DNA from: JAZNSB01 sp045590955
Lineage (GTDB): Bacteria > Pseudomonadota > Alphaproteobacteria > RF32 > CAG-239
Length of the DNA stretch: 5,705 bases
Direction: 5' to 3'
NCBI GenBank assembly: GCA_045590955.1
Contig: JAZNSB010000010.1
Coordinates: 1-5,705 of the forward strand
The number at the start of each line of letters is the position of its first letter. Within the stretch, counting starts at the first letter, position 1. Position numbers and translations under genes: made by a program. The notes under the pieces were generated by a model that saw only the letters and a program-made list of their open reading frames with translations, was not told the origin of the DNA and did not search any database. This document shows, one piece after another, positions 1-4,855 of this stretch.

Positions 1-63
1 AAAGAGGAAAAGCGCAAGGCCAAAGAGGACGCCTTTATGAGGGATTTTTTAGCAGACAATTAG
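1..63 (+). CDS. C-terminal end of an unidentified protein (5' truncated)
   Basis: Frame 1 is open from the window edge to a TAG stop at 61-63 and gives 20 residues ending KAKEDAFMRDFLADN. The tail is highly charged (Lys/Glu-rich, then acidic). An intrinsic terminator starts 18 nt after the stop, which supports this being the true 3' end of a plus-strand gene. Too little is present to name the family, and no function is proposed. The start lies outside the window. Confidence 0.65.
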   Translation, partial: KEEKRKAKEDAFMRDFLADN

Positions 64-80
64 AACTCTATCCTAAAAAG

Positions 81-115
81 AAAAAGGAGTGGTTTTTGCC
101 ACTCCTTTTTCTTTT
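81..115 (+). terminator. Rho-independent terminator of the upstream gene
   Basis: A perfect 12-bp stem (81-92 with 99-110) closes a 6-nt loop. The GC-rich part is GGAGTGG/CCACTCC. The A-run at the base of the left arm pairs with the T-run that follows the right arm, so the hairpin could also work on the minus strand. It lies 18 nt after the stop codon at 61-63. Confidence 0.9.
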
Positions 116-118
116 GCC

Positions 119-187
119 TTACCTAAATCAACAAAAAAACCTCTCCGTAAAAGGAGAGGCCTTTTTATTGGTAGGCGCATGGGGATT
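119..187 (-). repeat. Direct repeat copy 1: orphan 3' end of tRNA-Lys plus its terminator
   Basis: These 69 bp match 277-345 at a fixed offset of 158 bp with only two differences (positions 125 and 128). Read on the minus strand, the copy contains tRNA-Lys nucleotides 58-76 (second half of the T-loop, T-stem 3' strand, acceptor 3' strand and CCA) and then the tRNA terminator hairpin. The rest of the tRNA is missing, because homology stops at position 188, inside the T-loop. This is therefore a tRNA 3' fragment and not a second gene. The duplication boundary in the T-loop resembles attachment sites used by tyrosine recombinases, but the two copies are too close to flank a working element. Confidence 0.92.
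133..166 (-). terminator. Duplicate copy of the tRNA-Lys terminator
   Basis: A 7-bp stem, CCTCTCC (140-146) with GGAGAGG (153-159), has a 6-nt loop and is followed on the minus strand by a run of seven T (A-run at 133-139). The hairpin is identical to the one at 291-324. It would act as a back-up for minus-strand readthrough from the tRNA, or to stop transcription entering the gene at 1-63 in antisense. Confidence 0.75.
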
Positions 188-251
188 ACTCTGCGCTTTG
201 CTTGAGTTGCCACTTCGCCATCGGCATACTTTGTCTGCCTTTGGCTTGTGG
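188..251. repeat. Small hairpin-forming insert next to the tRNA fragment
   Basis: This 64-bp stretch begins exactly where copy 1 of the repeat loses homology to the tRNA. It can fold into an interrupted hairpin: CCAC (210-213)/GTGG (248-251), GCCA (217-220)/TGGC (242-245) and GGCA (223-226)/TGCC (236-239), separated by small internal loops. The sequence after it (TCGAACC at 252-258) resumes the T-loop motif of a tRNA in the same orientation, which suggests an insertion inside an old tRNA copy. It contains no reading frame of note and looks less AT-rich than its surroundings. It may be a small palindromic repeat element; one copy cannot prove that. Confidence 0.4.
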
Positions 252-276
252 TCGAACCTTGGGGTTCAAATCCAAT

Positions 277-345
277 TTACCTGAACCAACAAAAAAACCT
301 CTCCGTAAAAGGAGAGGCCTTTTTATTGGTAGGCGCATGGGGATT
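277..345 (-). repeat. Direct repeat copy 2: 3' part of the intact tRNA-Lys plus terminator
   Basis: This is the partner of 119-187 (67 of 69 positions identical). It covers nucleotides 58-76 of the complete tRNA and about 50 bp of downstream flank including the terminator. The high identity over non-structural flank indicates a recent duplication, or maintenance by recombination, rather than convergent terminators. Confidence 0.92.
291..324 (-). terminator. Rho-independent terminator of tRNA-Lys
   Basis: On the minus strand a GC-rich 7-bp stem (298-304 with 311-317, loop 305-310) is followed by seven T (A-run at 291-297). It begins within about 10 nt of the CCA end of the tRNA at 327, so the transcript carries almost no 3' trailer beyond the hairpin. 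Confidence 0.9.
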
Positions 346-402
346 CGAACCCCAGACCCACTGATTAAGAGTCAGTTGCTCTACCAGCTGAGCTATACAC
401 CC
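327..402 (-). tRNA. trnK: tRNA-Lys (anticodon CUU), complete with encoded CCA
   Basis: On the minus strand the 76 nt fold as a standard cloverleaf: acceptor GGGTGTA/TGCGCCT, D-arm GCTC/GAGC, anticodon stem ACTGA/TCAGT with loop CTCTTAA (anticodon CUU, reads AAG), variable loop GGGTC, T-arm TGGGG/CCCCA with loop TTCGAAT, discriminator A73, and a genome-encoded CCA at 327-329. The acceptor stem has three G-U pairs (1-72, 4-69, 6-67), including the terminal pair. A promoter lies just upstream and a terminator just downstream, so it appears to be a single-gene transcript. The body closely resembles alphaproteobacterial tRNA-Lys as remembered. Its last 19 nt are duplicated at 169-187. Confidence 0.97.
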
Positions 403-432
403 GTCAAGATTACTTAATCTTAAACAATGCGG

Positions 433-461
433 AATATAGACTGTAAAATTTTTTTTTGCAA
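433..461 (-). promoter_or_regulatory. Sigma-70-type promoter of tRNA-Lys
   Basis: On the minus strand a -35 box TTGCAA (461-456) and a -10 box TATATT (438-433) are separated by exactly 17 bp, and the spacer is an A/T tract. Transcription would start near 426, giving a leader of roughly 24 nt before the tRNA 5' end at 402. Confidence 0.7.
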
Positions 462-496
462 CATCTTTTTTTATTTTTAAATTTTTCTTCAAAAAC

Positions 497-541
497 TTGA
501 CAAAAATACATTTTTGTTTTACAAGTAGGTTAAACTATAAT
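497..541 (+). promoter_or_regulatory. Promoter region for the structured RNA
   Basis: Two overlapping possibilities are visible. A perfect -10 TATAAT at 536-541 is preceded after 16 bp by TTGTTT (514-519), which gives a start near 548. A perfect -35 TTGACA at 497-502 is followed after 17 bp by TACAAG (520-525), which gives a start near 532. Either would transcribe toward the hairpin-rich region ending at about 802. The region faces away from the tRNA-Lys promoter. Confidence 0.55.
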
Positions 542-547
542 TATTTT

Positions 548-802
548 AGATGCTTTGTGTGAGGTTTATTCCGTCAAATAATAAATCTCGTAAATATACA
601 GCAAGAGATGACAGCTTGTGAAAGTCTGGGGAGTTTGCCATATTTAATGTCTGCCTTGGTTGTAGTTTGCGTGAGCAACTATTATCATCACGATACGAAA
701 AATCACACTCTCATACGAATACGTTCTCCCATCTCTTGCCTTTTAAAAGGGTAATAAATTTGTTTACTTTAACCGGTAAATTAAATTTATTACTCTTTTT
801 TT
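548..802 (+). ncRNA. Structured non-coding RNA, 6S-like candidate (mature part about 599-742)
   Basis: There is no supported coding frame between promoter and terminator, but a perfect 10-bp long-range stem pairs 601-610 (GCAAGAGATG) with 730-739, enclosing about 120 nt. Inside, GGGAG (629-633) can pair with CTCCC (726-730). A distal arm pairs 658-670 with 675-686 through a GUGA tetraloop (671-674), with one mismatch, one bulge and G-U pairs. Between these lies a large unpaired-looking region. A closing stem, a central bubble, a terminal stem-loop and a mature size of about 145-160 nt match the architecture of 6S RNA, the RNA polymerase sigma-70 decoy. The closing-stem sequence GAGATG/CATCTC also occurs in E. 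coli 6S RNA as remembered. Sequence similarity elsewhere is weak, so this could instead be a lineage-specific small RNA. The 5' end is uncertain: 548 if the transcript is unprocessed, about 599 if trimmed. Confidence 0.5.
745..802 (+). terminator. Strong Rho-independent terminator of the structured RNA
   Basis: A 17-bp stem pairs 745-761 with 783-799, with a single G-U pair. The 21-nt apical region holds a further 5-bp hairpin (763-767 with 776-780). The stem ends in a T-run at 796-802. It separates the non-coding transcript from the gene at 863. Confidence 0.9.
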
Positions 803-803
803 G

Positions 804-832
804 TTGCCTTATTTAATTATAGTATTTATATT
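804..832 (+). promoter_or_regulatory. Promoter of the AsmA-like gene
   Basis: TTGCCT (804-809) and TATATT (827-832) are separated by 17 bp, directly after the preceding terminator. The predicted start near 839 gives a leader of about 24 nt, which contains the ribosome binding site AGGAG (851-855) seven bases before the ATG at 863. Confidence 0.6.
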
Positions 833-862
833 CAATACATCTTAATCAAAAGGAGTAAATAA

Positions 863-1651
863 ATGAAAGCAAAATATATTGTCGCCAGCGTTATAGCTAT
901 TATTATCATTGCCATCGGCATAATTGCCTTGTCAATGGAAAGTATTGTTAAAGGTATTGTAAATAAATACGGATCTCAAGTTACGGGCACAGAAGTAAAT
1001 CTTGAGGGCTTTTCTCTTTCTTTGCGCAAAGGAATTGCTTCTATAGATAAGCTTACTGTTGCAAATCCTGAGGGATACACACAAAAGAATCTGTTTTCTT
1101 TGGCCAACGTTACTGTAACTGTTGATACAAAGAGCCTTACTACTGATACCATTATCATAGATTCTATCATTGTTAATGAACCGGTAATTAACTACCAAAT
1201 GTTATCTGCAACTAAAAATAACATTGGTCAAATACTTGAAAACATCAAGAAAAACACAGCTTCTGCAGAAGAAAATTCTGCCACAAAAGATACCAAGAAA
1301 GAAGAAAAAGCTGAAAAACCTTCAAAACAAGTAATCATTAAAAGAGTAGAGGTAAATTCCGGTCAAATAGACATTACCACTCTTGTTGGCACAGCAAATG
1401 TTAAATTTCCACAAATTGTTTTAACAGACATTGGTGCAGAAAAGAAAGGCATTTCAATTGTTGAAAGTATCAGCCACTTGTTTACAACCATCTTAAATAC
1501 AGCCACACAGGCAGTTGTTGTAAGTGGTGTAAGCGATCTTAAAGATGCTGCCGTTGACGGAGCTAAATCTTTAACAGAAGGTGTAGGCAAAGGTGCTTCA
1601 TCTTTGAAAGAAAAATTAAAGTCAGGCTTTGGTTTGTTTGGAAAAGATTAA
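863..1651 (+). CDS. AsmA-like membrane-anchored envelope protein
   Basis: This is a 262-residue protein with one N-terminal membrane anchor (about residues 5-25, YIVASVIAIIIIAIGIIALS), so the rest is expected on the periplasmic side. Residues 28-112 resemble the N-terminal module of AsmA/DUF748-type proteins: an EKYG-like helix (KYGSQVTGTEV), then beta-rich repeats with the typical phrase LTVANPEGY and alternating hydrophobic strands (NVTVTVDTKSL, IIIDSIIVNEPVINYQ). Residues 129-157 are a Lys/Glu/Ala/Thr-rich linker. A second beta-rich piece (157-192: VIIKRVEVNSGQIDI, FPQIVLTDIGAEKKG) and an Ala/Gly/Ser-rich amphipathic tail (about 222-256) follow. Relatives are implicated in envelope lipid or outer-membrane homeostasis, but the biochemical role of small members is not established. 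The start is supported by AGGAG at 851-855. The gene has its own promoter and appears monocistronic. Its TAA stop overlaps the dsbD stop tail-to-tail. Confidence 0.78.
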   Translation: MKAKYIVASVIAIIIIAIGIIALSMESIVKGIVNKYGSQVTGTEVNLEGFSLSLRKGIASIDKLTVANPEGYTQKNLFSLANVTVTVDTKSLTTDTIIIDSIIVNEPVINYQMLSATKNNIGQILENIKKNTASAEENSATKDTKKEEKAEKPSKQVIIKRVEVNSGQIDITTLVGTANVKFPQIVLTDIGAEKKGISIVESISHLFTTILNTATQAVVVSGVSDLKDAAVDGAKSLTEGVGKGASSLKEKLKSGFGLFGKD

Positions 1652-3102
1652 TCTGACAAATAGTCTAAAACCAAATCTGGTGATAAAATCTGGGGTAGCA
1701 CAACGTAAGCTGTGCTACCTTTTTTATAATACACATACAGCGGAATACTCTTTCTGCCATATTTTGCCAACAAATCTGCCACTTGTTTATTTTCTGTTGT
1801 CCAATCTGCCTTAATAAGGTTGATATTTTGTTTTCTAACTTCATCTAAAAACTTTTCAGATTCTAAAGTTGTTTTTTCATTAATCATACAGGTTAAACAC
1901 CATTTTGCAGAAAAGTTTATAAACACAGGTTCTTTTTTTTCCAACAAAGTTTCAAGCCTTGCCAAATCAAGATTTTGCCATTGTGAATTTTTAGTTGGTT
2001 TTGAGGAGTTAATTTGATTAAACAAAACCCAAGCAAGCCATATGCATGTAGCAAGAATTAATAATATGCAAATTTTTTTGAAGTTTTCTATAAATCTTTT
2101 TCCTTTGGGTAAAAATTTTTTAATCTGTTTTGGAAAAATCATAATCAAAGCAAAGGGAAGGGAATATCCTATTCCTAAAGATGAGAAAACCGCTAAATTT
2201 TCATATAAATTACTGTTAAGTGCATATGCCACTGCAACTCCCATAAACGGTGCAGTGCAGGGGCTGGCAATTAAAATGGCCAAAAAACCGGTAAAAAAAG
2301 CGTTTGCCGGAGTAATTTTATTTATAAACGTCAAAAACTTTGAACTGATGCTGATTTTTTGAGTGATAAGCAATAAAATAAAAACAAATAATAACAGCAT
2401 GGTAAATACAAAATAAGAATTTTGCATTTGAAATCCCCAACCCAAATTTTGTCCGGTGCTTTTGATATTCCATAATAAAATGGCAAATAACAAAGTGGAG
2501 CAAACTACCCCAAAGGCATATAATCCGGCTTCTTTAAGAGTTTGTCTTTTTTTAAGCGGTGCATTAATCAAAGTATAAGCCTTTATAGATAAAACAGGCA
2601 AGACACATGGCATCACATTTAATATAATACCGCCCAAAAATGCAAATAACATAAACATACATAATCCGGACGAAGCATGGTTTTGATCTTTAAAGATTTG
2701 TATAGTCAAATTTTTGCTTTGCGGAATACACTCTTCTCCGTTACAAGCCTGCCAGGAAATCAATAATTCCAAAGGTTTTTCTTCTTGAATATCTAACAAA
2801 ATTTCTGCAGTTATGCTGTTTTTAAAAATTGTCTGATTATATTCATTTTCCAAAGGCTTAGACCATTTTTGTGAAATAATGGGGTAATTTGCACTTATCT
2901 TTGTCGCTTTACCGATTTTGTTTGGCTTATTTGACAATATATACCAGTTTGGCGCAATTTTAAAATTGAGGACAATTTTTTGGATTCCTAGCCCCAGTTG
3001 CTGTAATTCGTTTTCTATGTTTACGGCAACAATTTCTTGTGCATTTAGTTTAAACGCAAATAAACAGAATAAAAAAACAAGTATTTTACAGCATTTTTTC
3101 AT
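1648..3102 (-). CDS. dsbD: Thiol:disulfide interchange protein DsbD
   Basis: This is a 484-residue inner-membrane protein that carries electrons from cytoplasmic thioredoxin to periplasmic thiol proteins. A signal peptide (residues 1-21, ...AFKLNA/QE) leads into a short periplasmic alpha domain with its cysteine pair C120/C125 (CNGEEC-IP). The membrane beta domain (about 145-360, roughly eight spans) carries the paired redox cysteines C166 (NVMPCVLP) and C282 (ASPCTAPFMG). The C-terminal thioredoxin-like gamma domain has the active site W-C402-L-T-C405 and the cis-proline motif SIP (452-454). All six catalytic cysteines of the DsbD relay are present. It is somewhat shorter than classical DsbD (about 560 residues). 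An upstream in-frame TTG (3108) is possible, but the ATG at 3102 has GGAA six bases before it and is preferred. It overlaps the upstream phosphotransferase gene by 17 nt, which suggests co-transcription and translational coupling. Confidence 0.95.
   Translation of the reverse strand: MKKCCKILVFLFCLFAFKLNAQEIVAVNIENELQQLGLGIQKIVLNFKIAPNWYILSNKPNKIGKATKISANYPIISQKWSKPLENEYNQTIFKNSITAEILLDIQEEKPLELLISWQACNGEECIPQSKNLTIQIFKDQNHASSGLCMFMLFAFLGGIILNVMPCVLPVLSIKAYTLINAPLKKRQTLKEAGLYAFGVVCSTLLFAILLWNIKSTGQNLGWGFQMQNSYFVFTMLLLFVFILLLITQKISISSKFLTFINKITPANAFFTGFLAILIASPCTAPFMGVAVAYALNSNLYENLAVFSSLGIGYSLPFALIMIFPKQIKKFLPKGKRFIENFKKICILLILATCIWLAWVLFNQINSSKPTKNSQWQNLDLARLETLLEKKEPVFINFSAKWCLTCMINEKTTLESEKFLDEVRKQNINLIKADWTTENKQVADLLAKYGRKSIPLYVYYKKGSTAYVVLPQILSPDLVLDYLSD
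1694..1725 (+). terminator. Rho-independent terminator inside the 3' coding part of dsbD
   Basis: A perfect 9-bp stem, GGTAGCACA (1694-1702) with TGTGCTACC (1711-1719), has an 8-nt loop and is followed by TTTTTT (1720-1725). In the plus orientation it lies 42 nt after the stop of the AsmA-like gene and is its only convincing terminator. On the minus strand the same bases encode the STAYVV stretch of the DsbD thioredoxin domain. Confidence 0.82.
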
Positions 3103-3775
3103 CGTCAATTCCGCTTATATTAAAGGTATAAAAGGCCCCAATTACCACTGCGGCGGATTTTACCAAAGCCAACACGCCAAAGCCGATTGCAAGTTGCATA
3201 AACCAGTTTGGCAACAAACACATACATATGAGGGCGGCAAAAATTTCTGTTCCGTGCATTAATGGGCTCATATAAAAAGGTTTATTTGCCGTTTTTTTAT
3301 TTTTTCTGTAACTAACTGCGGCAAAAGTAAGCGTTGCGGTAGCACAAGATAAAAAAGCAAATAATAAAAAACTTGCTGCCACTGCATTTTGTTGAGGATT
3401 TGCCAAAGCAAAAGCAAAAATTGTTATGGCATAAAAAGTATAGTCTAAAACCATGTCCAAAAAACAACCAAAATCAGTTGGCTTTGTTTTTTTGGCAATT
3501 GCTCCGTCCAAAACATCACAAAACCTGTTTAATATAATTAACAAAATTGCCCAATAAAACATGCTTAGAGCAATAAAGTTTACTGCCAGTAATCCAAATA
3601 TAAAACCGGTTAAACTGACCAGATTTGCCTTCAAGCCAAGTTTAACAGCTTTGGTTGCCAAAATATCGGTTATGACCACAAATTTTTTATATACGTTGCA
3701 AAACATCAAAGAACATTTGCAAAATATATATTTTTGGCATATGTAGTTTTTGATTGATTTTAGTTTTTTTCGCAT
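3086..3775 (-). CDS. CDP-alcohol phosphatidyltransferase family membrane enzyme
   Basis: This is a 229-residue multi-span protein. The family transfers a phosphatidyl or similar group from a CDP-linked donor to an alcohol acceptor in phospholipid synthesis. The catalytic signature is present at residues 87-111: D87-xx-D90-G91-xx-A94, then G103-xxx-D107-xxx-D111, so all four metal- and CDP-binding aspartates are kept. The usual Arg after A94 is Lys95. The segment TDFG-FLD-VLDYTFYA and the later PLMHGTE (171-177) resemble a COG0558 subgroup distinct from PgsA and PssA, and the acceptor alcohol cannot be told from sequence. The start chosen (ATG at 3775, MRKKLKS) has GGAG eight bases upstream. 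A shorter start at M24 (position 3706) would fit typical homolog length but has no ribosome binding site. The first 25 residues are basic and contain four Cys by residue 26. It is the first gene of a minus-strand pair with dsbD, and divergent from apbE. Confidence 0.9.
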   Translation of the reverse strand: MRKKLKSIKNYICQKYIFCKCSLMFCNVYKKFVVITDILATKAVKLGLKANLVSLTGFIFGLLAVNFIALSMFYWAILLIILNRFCDVLDGAIAKKTKPTDFGCFLDMVLDYTFYAITIFAFALANPQQNAVAASFLLFAFLSCATATLTFAAVSYRKNKKTANKPFYMSPLMHGTEIFAALICMCLLPNWFMQLAIGFGVLALVKSAAVVIGAFYTFNISGIDDEKML

Positions 3776-3783
3776 ATTATAAT
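3754..3783 (+). promoter_or_regulatory. Possible apbE promoter within the 5' end of the divergent gene
   Basis: TTGATT (3754-3759) and a perfect TATAAT (3778-3783) are separated by 18 bp. Transcription would start near 3790, only about 9 nt before the apbE ATG and inside its ribosome binding site. This box would therefore give a near-leaderless message, or it is fortuitous in AT-rich DNA. The -10 box also reads TATAAT on the minus strand with a one-base shift. Confidence 0.3.
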
Positions 3784-3798
3784 CTCCGAGAGGATTAC

Positions 3799-4854
3799 AT
3801 GAATAACACAATCATATCTCATATAAAATCAAAAGTAAAAGACAATATGCTACTTTTAAAATATATTTCAAGCATATTAGCCGTTACTTTGGTTCTAACA
3901 TATATTTTTTTAAATGCGGATCCATACATTTATTATAATGGCCAGATATATTCCACATATTACAAAATAAAAATCAAAAACAATAAGAAAATTAAAGGGT
4001 TAGAAGATAAAATTAAAGAAAAGCTTGAAGATATAAATAATCAGATGTCGGTTTTTAATCCTCAATCTCACATCAGTCAAATAAACAATCTTAAAGCAGA
4101 AGATGTTATAAACATTAGCCAAGATATGAAGTATATTTTGCAGTCGGCCCAAAAGGTCTATTATGCATCGGAAAAAATGTATGATCCAACGGTAGGTCCG
4201 CTAATAGAATTGTGGGGGTTTGGCGTAAATAAAGAACAGAAAATTCCAACAGATGACGAGGTTAAAAAGAAATTACAATATGTCGGTTTTGATAAAATAC
4301 AAATAACTGATAATCAGTTAAAAAAACTTCATACACAAACATTTATTAATCTATCTTCCATTGCAAAAGGTTTTGCTGTAGATAAAATTTCAGAGTTACT
4401 GCAGTCTTACGGCTATCAAGATTTTTTAATAGATATTGGCGGAGAAATCAGAGTAAAAGGCAACAAAATCGGCAATAGCGGATGGAATATCGGAGTTTCA
4501 TATCCGCAAGCAGATAATTATAACAACATTTTAACATTAAACATAAAAGACTTTTCGGTTGCTACATCCGGCGATTACAGAAAGTTTTTTACAGATAAAA
4601 GCGGTAAAAAATATGCTCATACCATATCTCCGATTAACGGATACCCGGTTGCACACAATCTTTCTTCTGTAACAGTTTTTGCCAAAGAGTGTATGTTGGC
4701 TGATGCCTGGGCCACGGCATTTATGTCTTTAGGAGAAGAAAAAGGCTTGGAAATTGCCAACAAACAGCAAATTGCGGCCATTTTTATTGTTAAAACACAA
4801 AACAGATATAAGATAGTAAACTCAGATAAAATGAAAGAAATTTTTGGAGAATAA
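3799..4854 (+). CDS. apbE: FAD:protein FMN transferase ApbE
   Basis: This 351-residue protein matches the ApbE family, which uses FAD and Mg2+ to attach FMN through a phosphoester bond to Ser/Thr of target proteins, typically RnfG/RnfD or NqrB/NqrC. Recognised blocks in order are MSVFNP (83-88), YDPTVGPLIELWGFG (128-142), NLSSIAKGFAVD (184-195), FLIDIGGEIRVKG (209-221), VATSGDYRKF (254-263), YAHTISPINGYPV (272-284) and ADAWATAFMSLG (301-312). D302 and T306 are the expected metal ligands. A hydrophobic segment at about 19-38 anchors the N-terminus. There is no lipobox cysteine (the only Cys is C298), so this is a transmembrane-anchored rather than lipoprotein form. The start is ATG 3799, with GAGAGG (3788-3793) five bases upstream. 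It is followed after 1 nt by rseC and then rnfB, which points to Rnf subunits as its substrates. Confidence 0.96.
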   Translation: MNNTIISHIKSKVKDNMLLLKYISSILAVTLVLTYIFLNADPYIYYNGQIYSTYYKIKIKNNKKIKGLEDKIKEKLEDINNQMSVFNPQSHISQINNLKAEDVINISQDMKYILQSAQKVYYASEKMYDPTVGPLIELWGFGVNKEQKIPTDDEVKKKLQYVGFDKIQITDNQLKKLHTQTFINLSSIAKGFAVDKISELLQSYGYQDFLIDIGGEIRVKGNKIGNSGWNIGVSYPQADNYNNILTLNIKDFSVATSGDYRKFFTDKSGKKYAHTISPINGYPVAHNLSSVTVFAKECMLADAWATAFMSLGEEKGLEIANKQQIAAIFIVKTQNRYKIVNSDKMKEIFGE

Positions 4855-4855
4855 A

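Noticed and set aside
119..345. Two-copy repeat with a spacer as a minimal CRISPR
   Set aside because: Only two copies, 69 bp each, made of a tRNA end and a terminator; no cas genes and no repeat-spacer periodicity.
96..417. Two short plus-strand frames over the repeat/tRNA region
   Set aside because: They run through terminators, the tRNA fragment and the antisense of the intact tRNA, so they are not plausible proteins.
277..492. Minus-strand open frame of 71 codons across the tRNA
   Set aside because: It is the translated tRNA-Lys gene, its promoter and its terminator; no ribosome binding site or protein-like pattern.
601..740. RNase P RNA or tmRNA as the identity of the structured RNA
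   Set aside because: The stretch GTGAAAGTCTGGGG only loosely recalls the RNase P conserved block, the second conserved ACAGAA block is absent, and the transcript is too short. No tRNA-like ends or tag peptide frame for tmRNA were seen.
1621..1657. Terminator for dsbD on the minus strand (GTCAG/CTGAC stem)
   Set aside because: Only 5 bp of stem around a loop of 27 nt with a weak inner 4-bp pairing; the following T tract is interrupted. Too weak to call.
1820..2362. Plus-strand open frames within dsbD
   Set aside because: They are antisense shadows of a gene with all diagnostic motifs of DsbD and have no ribosome binding sites of their own.
3754..3798. Longer apbE start at 3754
   Set aside because: It would add 15 codons overlapping the divergent gene and bypass the well-placed GAGAGG before the ATG at 3799.
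4844..4855. rseC start at the TTG at 4844
   Set aside because: No ribosome binding site in front of it, whereas GGAG is correctly spaced for the TTG at 4856.
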